NCBI GenBank assembly: GCA_964057225.1
Contig: OZ059897.1
Span: forward strand, 14,012,001-14,076,000
Length of the DNA stretch: 64,000 bases
Direction of reading: 5' to 3'
Source: Auanema rhodensis
Taxonomy: Eukaryota > Nematoda > Chromadorea > Rhabditida > Rhabditidae
Under the pieces are notes generated by a model. That model was not told the DNA's origin. It saw nothing but the letters and a program-made list of their open reading frames with translations, and did not search any database. Made by a program: the position numbers and the translations under genes. This document shows, one piece after another, positions 12,601 to 25,600 of the stretch (positions are counted from its first letter, which is position 1; the number at the start of each line of letters is the position of its first letter).

Positions 12601-14758
12601 TTTAGTAATCATGCTTTCTTTTTACTTTTATTGTACTTGGTTTTTAACTACTTAAGATCTTGTCAATATATATGTAGGATGTGAGCACTAGTTAGTGAAC
12701 ATCAAGCCTTTGGTTTTAAAGTGAATATGCTTGTCGCTAACGTGTTAACGAAGATTGAGATCTGCTTATTTCTCTATTTTGCTCACACCCATCAGATGAA
12801 GTCGTGAAAATGCTCATGTACACCCACACCATCTCATCATGAACTCTGACTTCTCATCACAATTTTCTTTGACTATCTTTCCATTGTATAACACTTCGAA
12901 AGAAAACCCCCTTAAATGAACATTTCATATAAAAGAAGAGGAAGCTGCACAATGCTTCCAATTACTATGTCTTTCCGGATAACCATAATTTTTTCTCAGT
13001 ACACGAAAATTATGCAAACGTAGCTTCTCACTTTACCATCAGTTTATGAACATTTGCTTTTGGGTATTGCAACTTATTCGCCATACTGTTTTTCTGTTCT
13101 ATACTTGCAATCAATTTTCTACAGTTTTTTATTGGTACTTCTAACAATCCACAACAGAAATATGCTTACATGTAAGTCAGACAGGCCTTCTTATCCTAAT
13201 AAGCTTCCCGCTCAGCTGACATGAACGTCATTCAAGTAAGGAGACAAATAATGGGTTTTTATTATTTTTCTGCATTATTTACTGTTTTCACTTGATAATT
13301 TTATATATTTCAAAATGTGAAATCGATTTTCCAGTTAAGTTTATTGAGCATCATGTCAAAAAACGTTTCCTGGAAATTTCCAAAATTAACCATATAGCTT
13401 CATGTCAATGACAGCTGTTGAAATGCATCAGACACATTTTCCTATATCAACCTTTAATTATTCCGATTAGAAACTTAGAAAGAAACATTTTTTGAAATCA
13501 ATTTGGTGAATCTACTTTTTTATATTATTTATCGTTTCTAGATCATAATATTAGGGGGTTACTCAGTAAAACAATCCTGAGAATGATTTTTAAATGAAGG
13601 AAAAATACAACGAAAATGAAGATTTTTGATTTTTATACGTCAAATGTTTCTGAAAATCTACATAATACTTATTGTTCAAGAACAACATTACAGAAATAAT
13701 ACCAATTTATCTTAAAGTGTCCTCATATATATTATTCATTTAATGAAGTTTTGTTATTAAATTATATATTCATATACATATATACATACTTTTGTTAGAA
13801 AATCAATTCTCATTAGAAATAAAAGAGAAATATAAGAGTTTTCTTGTAAAACATTATAAGATTGTTTTCTCAATAATTTCCATTGTCTCTTGAACTTTTC
13901 GAATGGTATATAGATGCATAATACATACATACATATATTTATGTATGCTCATGTGCATATGTATGAACACACTTCTGATTATGTGGCCAAGTTTTTGCAA
14001 TTACGTTGGAGTTTTTTTATTCTTCGCTCAAAATTTTTAGTATATTTCATTTCTTCTATAGTAAGATAATCGTATTAGCACGTTTCAAGACCCATTTCCT
14101 TACTAGAATAATCTAAATCTAATTCACAGCTTCGTGTGTGTAACCAAGTTCTACTGCTAAGTGGCACAATAAGAACCAACGATAACATTTGAACCAGATG
14201 ATGATCAGTATATCAAAATGATATCCGCTTTAGTTTAATATTATTCCAATTAAATACTTTTTTAAACTTGATATTAGCCGATCAAAAGTGGCAATTGAAT
14301 CTATGACTTCTGAACATCTAATGTCACATCCACTTTAAATTGGTTATGTTTGAAATTTGAAATTTCAAGTAGAAATGCAAGAAGTATCCACATATATCTG
14401 CTTAGATACCTATACTGTTTGGATAATCTGCTGATAACAAATATATGTATAAGCTGTTCAAAAGAAGAATATTCTATACCACATCTAATTCAGGCTCATT
14501 TACATCAAATTTTTAGATTTATTTACATCTTTTCCCTTTTATTATGAAAAATGCTCAATTCTTTTCTTTATCTTTAGCTTACACTTGCTTTGTGATTTTT
14601 TTTCAAATCACGGAACAAGCAGTTTGTGTTTTCTATTGAGCTATACGACAATGGTTTTCTTCACATTTACTAGGCCCGCATTTGAATCAAAGTCCTCAGC
14701 TGTTTCATTATCTTCTCCTATTTAATTTTTTTCAAATTAATAATCTATTTTCTCCAGT
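9629..14758. other. 5.1 kb intergenic region between divergent IFT74 and GPCR genes
   Basis: This AT-rich non-coding region must contain the promoters of both flanking genes. The acceptor ttttctccag ends at 14757, one base before the GPCR start codon, so a 5' exon or spliced leader is joined there; any upstream non-coding exon would lie in this region. I see short ATA/CATA microsatellite tracts (13765-13960) and no credible coding exon. Confidence 0.45.
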
Positions 14759-16595
14759 ATGACTGATGTCTATGAAGATGATGGATGCTATAATGTACAA
14801 GAAACATCATTTGATTACGAATATGATGCTACCATTGATTGGGGACAATTAACATTAGATGATTGTAATTGCAGTCATCCACTTCATAAATATTTAGCGG
14901 TAAATTTATTTTCATTCAATTCAAGTGTTCTTTCTGTTTGATGTTTACTGATTTTCTATATAACTTTGAAACATGGCTTTCAAATGAAATTTAAAATATA
15001 TCGTAAACAAAGCTATATGGTACGGATTGAACTAAATTATTTTATTTTCTATATTATCATTTCTTTAAACACCAGAAACAATTGGTTGTACTGTTAAAAT
15101 TTTAAGCAATCCTTTATGATTTTTCAAAAAAATGTATTAGAGCTGCGAAAAAAACCATCAAAATTGAATAAAACAGAAAAATGACTTCAACTTGCTTATA
15201 ATCTTCATAGCTAACTAAGCTGAATCACTATATTACTTGTACAATGATCTAGCATTGTAACGAGAAAAACAAAAACAATTTTCCAATGTATTCTGCGGCA
15301 TTTCATGGGGGGATGACATCATTAAATAAAAAAACCGACCTCATTTTCTTCATTTTAGGCTTGTGGTGATAAATGTAATGTGGTTCCAACAGGAATCTTT
15401 TTGAATCTAACGGATGAACAACTATTTGAGATAGCTTTACCAGCTCTCTTATATTTTGTTGTTTTTCTTGTAGGTACAATTGGCAATGCTATGGTGAACA
15501 TAAGTTTTACCAATTTTTTACAAAACTTTATCTCTTTCAGGTTATTTTTGTTGTTAACCGTTTTAAACGAATGAGAAATGTGACCAACGTTTTTTTAGCA
15601 TCTCTCAGTACAGCTGATCTCTGTTTGATATGGTTTTGTGTGCCAATTATGGTAATGAAATTTGTTCATAAAAAAAATTTAATATAATTTCTTATTATTA
15701 AAGTTTGTGAAATATATGTCCCATACATGGTTCATGGGACGTTTTGCTTGTTATTCTGTGCATTATATACAACAATTTACTTGTTTTTGTTCTGTATTAA
15801 CAATGACAATGATATCATTCGAAAGGTTGAATATTATTTATTTTAAACTTAAAGATACATTTGTTTTAAGATATCTAGCTATAGCTTATCCAATGAGAAA
15901 TATGTGGTTATCGTCTATTGGTCGAGCAAAAAAAGTATTATTCTACATTTAAATTTCTTTTTTTCAATTCATATTTAAGGTCATATTACTTATATGGCTA
16001 TTGTCTGCTTTTCTAGCAATACCTACAGCAATGAGGATAGACTATGAAACTAATGTGTCATTATCAGGAGATAGAGTATACTGGTGTCGACGAAGGTTCG
16101 AAAAGTTTTGATTTCAAAGATAACGTAGCTTTTTTTAGATTTCCAAGTAGTTTTTTTGGTATCCCGCAGACAAAACTTAATCGAATTTATGCAATATATC
16201 AGGTGATTATTGAATCAATTTTCATATTTCAAATCGTTTTTAGGTTCTACTACTCATAATTTTTCCTGTTGTTACAATGTCTATATGCTATGCTCGAGTT
16301 GCAGTTATTGTATATACTTCTTCAAAAAATAGAATTTTGCTCTCTCAAGCAATGTAGATTATACTCTTAAGTCGTCTGTGATTTAATTTTTTTAGGGTGG
16401 CATTTTCCAAAGCTGCCACGGATGCTGTGACATTTTCAGGATATAGTACAATTCCAATGATTTCAACAAGTCGACAACTGAAAACAGCTTGTACTACTAT
16501 TAATTCCTACAGCAAACAAAAGTCAAATCGAGTTGCCGAGTCGAATAAGAAACAAGTACGCTTCAACCTTTTTTAAAAGCCTCCCAAAGTGCTAT

Positions 16596-16626
<31 letters not shown>

Positions 16627-17884
16627 CATAGCTAGGAGAGAATAAGTCTCTCGATCTATTCATTATTTTGCAAAAAAAAAATTAAAGTGAGCTCTTAAAA
16701 CAAATATATTTCATAGATTGTGCAAATGCTGATTTCTATTGTTGTCATGTATACTATATGCTGGGTGCCTACTATTGGTAAGTAAATTACTCCTCAACTT
16801 TTTATGAACTTAAAATTTAAATTTGTATTGAAAATATTAAACAAACATTTTAAGTGGATGAACTGTTAACATCATTTGGATATATTTGTCGTACATCTAA
16901 TTCACCTGCTCTAAAACATATGAGAATGGGATTTAATGCTTTGGTCAGACTTTTTTAGATGTTTTTTAGTTTTGAAAATATTATTTACTTATTTTTCAGA
17001 CTTATTGTCAATCATGTATTAATCCTATACTTTATGCATTCATCTCACAGAACTTTCGAGCAACATTTAAATCAGCTTACTCACGTATGAAACATAGATT
17101 ACAGGTTAATTATAACCACATTTAATGTACTTTTATCTTTTTTAAAGGGTGTTGAAGAAATGAGATCAAGAATGGGTTCATGTTCTTCAGCGTCGATGTT
17201 ATCGACCCGAAACCACCATCGTATTTACGGCAGCAGTTTTAACACATTAACAGTTCCTGGACGGTATGATATCATAATTTCTATATTTTCTATTTTCTAT
17301 ATTTAAGATCTATTATAACTCCAAACATATCTAGAGATGCATCGCAACTCTCATTATGTAGACCTGTGTCACAAATGTCATTCTGCAGATCGATTGCTCC
17401 AGACGGAGTGACAACTCTGTAAAACATTTTATGTTTTTCGTATTAGTTTTTGTATTTCAGAGGACGTCCACGCAGTCCTACCGAGGTATCACGAGATTCT
17501 GGAAGACCTCGAAGCCCTACTGATGTCTCCCAGTTCAGTAGACCCAAATCTGCCATGAGGTATGTTATATTATATATATATCACTTCACTCTTTGTAAAA
17601 ACCATCTTAGACCAAGAAGCCCGACAGGTACATCACAGGTTTCTATCGCAATTCCAATGGGACGATCTCGAACTCCTACAGGTTGCTCAGAAGTATCTTT
17701 GAGCATATCGTCCAGGTTGGAGCAAGGTAGAAAAAACCTTACGAAAGTACTTAATTTCAGAGCCCGCAGTCCAACCGTCGCTTCTAATCAATCTGGGGCA
17801 TCAAAAAATAGCATGCCTTTACCAGAAATGGAATTTCTATCAGTTCAGGACGCTGTTCGTCCAAGGACTCCTCCATGTATTTAA
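14759..17884 (+). CDS. Class A (rhodopsin-like) peptide-type GPCR with Ser/Thr-Pro repeat tail
   Basis: A seven-transmembrane receptor of about 615 residues in seventeen exons. Exon 1 is an acidic, tyrosine-rich extracellular N-terminus (MTDVYEDDGCYNV). Visible landmarks are TM1 with GTIGNAMV, TM2 with LASLSTADL, a TM3 cysteine (FACYSVHYIQQ) and a partner cysteine in loop 2 (VYWCRRF), ERY at the end of TM3 (MISFERYLAIAYPMR), ICWVP in TM6, and CINPILYAF (NPxxY) in TM7. Together these indicate a functional neuropeptide-type receptor coupled to G proteins. The long third loop is Ser/Thr-rich. After TM7 (FRATFKSAYSRMKHRLQ) the cytoplasmic tail runs about 200 residues and carries five R-x-R-S/T-P-T repeats plus a terminal RPRTPP; the last three repeat-bearing exons begin in the same phase with the motif. 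I could not assign a specific ligand subfamily. An AATAAA lies at 17971. Confidence 0.88.
16601..16626. repeat. (TA)n microsatellite in a GPCR intron
   Basis: A run of about 13 TA units lies inside the intron before the TM6 exon. This intron is longer than its neighbours because of the repeat. Confidence 0.9.
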
Positions 17885-17970
17885 ATGTTTTACCTTCAAA
17901 AGGCTACAAACGGGTTCATCAAGAAATAATTCCATTATGTAGAATTTTATAAAATTATTCTAGGAATTAT

Positions 17971-17976
17971 AATAAA
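17971..17976 (+). promoter_or_regulatory. polyadenylation signal AATAAA of the GPCR gene
   Basis: A canonical hexamer lies 87 bases after the receptor stop codon and 84 bases before the stop codon of the convergent PUM3 gene. Confidence 0.55.
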
Positions 17977-18059
17977 ACGTATTTATAATCACTTTTAACA
18001 GAAAACAACAACGACCTTTGTCAACAAATAAGAACAAGTTATAACAAATGAACAACAAA

Positions 18060-21037
18060 TTATTTCGTTAACTCAGCTTTCAACAATCTAGCTCCGGTAA
18101 ATGTATATTCTTTCAATTGCTTCATATTTACTACACTGGCAATTTTTTCTTTGGCACCTGGGGTTCCTGTATTAATCATTTTCAACAAAATATGACAACC
18201 CTTAAATAATAGAAATCAGATTAATATCCAAATTTTAAAGATTCAAACCTTGTTACATGAAATCCATGATCCAAATTCTTCGTTTAGCTCATTTAACAGA
18301 GCAGTAGTTAATCTTTCTTCAATAGGTAAATCAGCATCACATCTTAAATTAACTTAATGAGAATCTGGAAATAAAACATCTTTTTACCTTAAAACAGCAT
18401 TCATTAAAAAGTTTCCAGAAGGATGTTCAATAATATGGAATCGCTCATTATCCATGGGAATAAACTCCTGAAAAAAAGTTCTACGAATTAGAATAACTAA
18501 GTAGTCACTGACTTGTTTGCACAATTCGACAATAGCTTTATTACATTCAATTCTCATATCTGCTGGAACTTTACGATCAAAAAGATCATATTGAGCTAGA
18601 AAATACATATATATATATATGGTTATATGAAAACTCTCACTTGTAGTTTCTAAACAAGCAGCTAAAAATTTGACTTTGCTAATATTGAAGATCAATTCTT
18701 CCATATTAGCAGCTAGGAATGTATACAATGGCTCTTGGATAGCCTTGAACAACTCAGCATATCTATCTTTTTTCTCTTTTTTACTGTGTGGATTAGAATC
18801 CCCCTAGAAAATATAAAATTATCAGAAAGAGCACACAATTTACCTGTTGCAATTTAACAATTTCTAATTTGTCCATCGCACGACCATCTCTTGGGTGAAC
18901 AAGGTAATGAATAACTTTCTCTCCCCATGAATCCCGCACCAATTTACCAATTTCATGTCCTAATTCCTATATCATATTTTTTGAAGACAAAAATCTTCAA
19001 ATAAACGCTTACTGCTACAATATGTTTGTTAATCAAGACGGTATCATCAACGGTATCGAAAATGGCTTGCAAAGTTCTATGTCCATAATGCTCCAGAGCA
19101 GCATTTACTGCGAGGTCTTTGAAATTTTTGACAATCAACTAAAAAAGCTGAGATTATAAACAAGAGTATTAAACAAAGCTAGCCAACCTTTCTATCTTTA
19201 GCGGAAGAGTTCCAGATAATCTTCATAGCAACCATTGATCCTTCAGGAGTATGAACGATTTCAGGAATTTTATCCCGCAAAGAGTCAATAAGATTAATAA
19301 ATTGATCCTTATCACAATGGTTAAGAAAATCTAACAACAAACGATGAGTTAGTGAAAGCCGGAGGGTTGTTCTGAATAGAATATTGTTGTAACATATTAA
19401 GAAAACTACATACTTTTCAACCCAAACTTGTAAATGCTCTTCCATGTATTGCAAAATCAACTTCTTCTTTGCTGGTTCTGCTTGAATGATTTCGTCAAGA
19501 GTAAGAGGTTTATCATGCTGAAACATACATATAACATAGGAAGAATGAAACAAATTACTTACTCTGAACAGAACAAATTCTTTACCATAAAATTCTGAAA
19601 TAATATCGAATCTTTGCTGAACATTAGCAAAATCATTATAAACAGTTTCCAAAACCTGCAAAAATAACAAGTTCAATATTCTTACGAACAAGTTTACCTC
19701 AGCAGCATGTACAATTCTCATAAGAGATACAGCATGTCCACGGAAAGCATTGATTATGATTTCACGTTGAGTCTTTGAGCTTTAAATTCATATAATTAAA
19801 AAGCAGAATTTTAGAACATTTGCCTACCCATATTTCAACATTCTAAGAACGAAAAACCTGGCATACTTGCTTTTTGTCATACGAACGATTTCAGGGGTTA
19901 GTTCATCAAATACTGCAATAATCACATGTTCACATTTTCTTGGACGAAGATAACTCACACATATTTGTAATTCCGTTTCTCTTCAGGGCAAGTAAGCATT
20001 CAATAACACGACAGGTATCATGCGCATAAATGAATTTCGAAGCGTTACCCTAGAAGTATATCTGTGTTGCAGCCGAATAAAATTAAAATAATCACCTTGA
20101 CAAGCCCAACTAGTTTGCTGATACAATCATCCTTTTCAACTTTAGGGGTTTTGGTACTGTATATTAGAATATAAAATTAATAAATAAGAAATGAAAATTC
20201 ACCTTCTCACTTTTTCCCATAAAAGTTTTGCTTCCATCGCTTTATCAGCAAGAGGGTTTTTTTGAGCCTTAAAAAATCGATTCCAAATAGGAAATAAGAA
20301 TGGTGATATATACCTTTAGTTGTCTCAGGAAAGCCTTACGCTCCTTGCGGTCCATGTTGAGCAGCTGCTCCTTAACCTTCTTCGTGACTTGGATAGTACG
20401 CTTCTTCTTAGGAACTTCTACAAGTTTAGTTCCAGACGGAGTTTCCTTACTGTCCCCTTCTGTATCTTGTTTCATAGCTGCTTTCTTAGCCTAACGAAAA
20501 ACTGATTAAGAAAAATTACAAAAGTGGCAAACCTTCTGCTGAGCTTTCTCCTTTTTAGATCGTAATATTCCACGTCCAGGCTCAGCGTCTGATGGTTTAA
20601 TATCCAAATCCTTAACATTTTTGTCAAACACTTTAGTTCGTTCAATATTTGATGCAAATGATACCTAAATAAAATAATAAGCTGACACTCACAAAAGTTG
20701 AACTTACTCTTTTCTTAGGCTCTCTATTTGGCAGTTGACTACCAAAGGAAGATTCTGAACATATAGAATCACGTGTGTCATCATCATTTTGAGACCACTG
20801 TGATTCAAATTTCTCCAAATGTGCTTTTACTACTTTTTTCAAACTGTCCTTACGAACTTGTTCTTGTTCAATCTGGCAATGTTAAAACTAAGGTAGAACA
20901 AATGAAAGATCAGTTACCTTAACTATCTTTTTTCTGTCTACTTGATTTAATTTTAATCCTTTTGCTTTCTTTTCTAACACATTGGACACCTTCTTTTTAC
21001 CTTTGAATTTTTTTTCTTTTAGTCCCAATTTAGACAT
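18060..21037 (-). CDS. puf-12: PUM3 / Puf-A nucleolar Pumilio-family protein
   Basis: The PUM3/Puf6 family binds nucleic acid through many degenerate Puf repeats and acts in the nucleolus, in yeast in pre-60S ribosome assembly. About nineteen short exons give roughly 720 residues. The N-terminal third is lysine-rich and basic (MSKLGLKEKKFKGKKKVSNV, later PKKKRTIQVTKKVKEQLL), as expected for a nucleolar protein. The Puf region follows with SKFIYAHDTCRVIECLL, YARFFVLRMLKYG, ALEHYGHRTLQAIFDTVDD and SWGEKVIHYLVHPRD, repeats close to those of human PUM3 but unlike the RNA-code repeats of classical Pumilio. The end has HIIEHPSGNFLMNAVLR and SWISCNKGCHILLKM, again Puf-like helices. The start at 21037 follows a TTTTTAG acceptor that may be a trans-splice site. 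It is divergent from pas-7, as recalled for C. elegans ZK945.3. The symbol is by that homology. Confidence 0.92.
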
Positions 21038-22504
<1,467 letters not shown>

Positions 22505-22557
22505 TAGGTCTTTTTTGTTATAAGATCTTATTGTTCATAAATGGTCTGTATACCGGT

Positions 22558-22584
22558 TTTATTTATTATTTTATTCCGAATAAA
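22558..22584. promoter_or_regulatory. interdigitated poly(A) signals of pas-7 (+) and lact (-)
   Basis: On the plus strand AATAAA is at 22579-22584. On the minus strand AATAAA occurs at 22558-22563, 22562-22567 and 22570-22575, seen as TTTATT on the plus strand. If these signals are used, the 3' UTRs of the two convergent genes overlap by a few dozen bases. Confidence 0.5.
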
Positions 22585-22679
22585 CATCAAAAGTTCATTT
22601 ACAACTATGTACAAACAATACACTGATTATGTGAGAAAATGGTAGATGAAAGCATGTACATTGAGCAATACATTGAGAT

Positions 22680-25600
22680 TTACTTTTTGATTATATGTTT
22701 ATCTTTCTCCAAACACTCGAACACAGCATTTCTCAAATGTCTATAGGTTCTCGTCAATTCTCCCATTCCTGTTTTTAATCCATTTGATACATAAGATATA
22801 ACCAACTGAAAATTTAATATTAGATAATGTCTAAATTTTGTATTTGAAAGTCATACTTCTTCATCCAAATCCATCATAACAGTACTTCCCCCGAAACCTG
22901 GATGACCAACAAGCCACCGATTCTTCAAATGCATATTCAAATTCTATTTTATATAATTAGTTTACCCCTCCTAATGGATGACGCTCATATAAAAAGCCAT
23001 GTCCTTTTGGTAGAGGAGTCATAACTACTTCATCTAGACCAGCGGCTATCTGTGGCTGTTTGAATCTTTCCAATAGACTCTTAATTTAAAAGAAAATTAT
23101 TACATCTGTATCTATTTGGTAATTACCTTATCGAATAAGTCACCATTCAACATTAGCGAAAATAGTTTTGCCAAATCTCTTGCTTTTGTTATTCCTAGCG
23201 CGGCCACCTGTTCCATAGCATGAAGCTCAGGATCATTAAATGTGTTGACATCCTAAAAAAATTAAAATAACCATTATGGTAATATTATAAAATACCTGCT
23301 CGAGCTTGAACCATTGTGGATTTTCTCTCATTTTTCGGGCTATTGACATAGGTGGGCGAAGATGAAGTACAGCCAATACGATCAAAACTCTATAGTATAA
23401 CTCAATAGTATAACTCTATAGTAGCTTATCACAAAGCTCTAAGCTTGGAAATTTTCCCTTCATGCATTTATGCAAAAGGTGAATAAAAATTTCTGCAAAA
23501 GAACTGGACATTGTCCTTATTGGCGGCGCTTAATGGGGAATTTGGTAAGTTACTATACACTTTATTCACTTTTAGAATACAGCTGTTGCGATCGAGCAGC
23601 CTAGGAGACACCAAGGGCATCGAGAACAACCGGATATAGTCTAAAGATCTTGCGAACGTTTATACGGCGATCAATCTAGACGAAAGGGTTAAGCGCCGCC
23701 GAAAGTTATGTTTGGCCGCTCAGCTATATAGCGGGCAGTTAGATTGCGCCGTATTCCATAGGGGTGTTTACTAAGCAGTACCAGTATACCACAATGACAA
23801 GTATGTAGTCATGTATGTGTGTATCAGGGTTGTGCATTTTACTTATTTTGCGGATCGGATCAGATCCGCATTTTAACCTCGCGGATCGGACCGTTTTTCG
23901 GATCTTTTTAGTGCATTTATTTGATTTTGTTTATTAAAACAGATAAGACATTCATTTAAAACCAAATGTGGGTACATTACATCTTAAAAATGTTAATTTT
24001 GAAAGTAAATCATCTGTTAATCTACTTCAAAAAATACCTCGATTGTAATAGTGTTGCAACATTTACTTTTTGAGATTCTTGAAATAAAACAGCTTTGAAT
24101 CGAGGATCTAGAAAGGTTGAAATCAAAGCATGTGGACTGGCCATGAGGTATGTGTCGAGTCTTTTTTTGATTGATTCCAACAGTTTTTTTTTAGTAGATC
24201 GAATAGTCGTTGTTACGAAAGTAGCATTTTCTATTTTCGTTTTCATGAATGCAGACATAGGGTAAACCTAAAAGACCAATCAAATATGAACTAACTAAAG
24301 AGAACCATTCCGATGCTCGTCGAGCGTGACTGTAACTTAGTTGTAATTTCAGATATTGGTTCAAGTAGAGTTTTTAAATCAAAAATGATATCCCATTCTT
24401 TCTTATTTATTGATGGGTAGCTGCACTGAATACTTTTAAAAGTAAAATTAAATAAAAAAAAATAAATAAAATTTAAATAAAATCCCAAAAAAAAAATTAA
24501 GTAGTAATAATTACGATCCGGTCCGATCCGCAAAATCCGCAGGACCAATTACGGATACGGATCTAGCGAAATACCGCAATATTGCGGATTTTGCGGATCT
24601 ATCGATCCGATCCGCACAACCCTGGTATGTATATAGTAGGAAGTCACATGTAAGTGACATATGTTTTAGTGTTTTAGAAAAAAGAACAATAAGAAATTAT
24701 AAAGTGCATATGAACCCATTAAAACTTCTAATCAAATCATATTAATTAATTTACCTTGGATCATGCACAATCTCCTTTATAAGATGAGTAGTTGGTGGCA
24801 TAGAGAGCCTAGAAACAGTGTGTTCCTCTGATGTAGGTAGCCCTATATGAAAGTCGATACCTGTAAAATAGATATCACATTGGATTCAAAAATCGGAAAA
24901 TGATACCATGCTTATCAGCTACTTCTTCTTTGAAAAACTGGCCAACTGATCTATGCTTGGGATCAGCTCGTCTCACAATTTGATCGACAATCCATCCATA
25001 TGTTATAGCATGATAACTGAAATAAAGAATACAAAAAGTATATAAAAAATAGTTTCGTACCCATGCTTAGTTCCCGGTTCCCAGTTTGGAATTTGCTTTT
25101 CAATAGCAGCAGCCATTTTTTGAAAATTTTTAGCATCATCGCGAGAAATCGGTTCATCCAAAGCCGCTAGCCCGGCCTGAAATTATTGATGTAATTTCTT
25201 AATATATTATATTTTCGATGCTAACTCTATGAGACATAAGCATATCAATTGTTATGTTTTCCTTTCCATTTGATGCAAACTTTGGCCAGTAATCAGCCAT
25301 TTTGTCCTCATAACGCAGATATCCACGATCAACTAACATCGCAACACATAGAGCACCAACAGCCTGTGAATTGGAAATGTTTGAAAAGTAGTTTCTTCTT
25401 CGTAAATACTTTGGTTGTACTGAAGACAACAGTTCTTGTTTCGTTGGTCCATTTTCTTCCAGAAGATTTATCAGCAAATCCACCCTGAATAATGAAGGAA
25501 CTGTTAATGAGTTAAAGCATACTTAAAACATGATTGATCAAAAAAAAACACAAAAAGGTTTGAAAATTGTTAAACTATTGAAATTTATGAATTTTTCATG

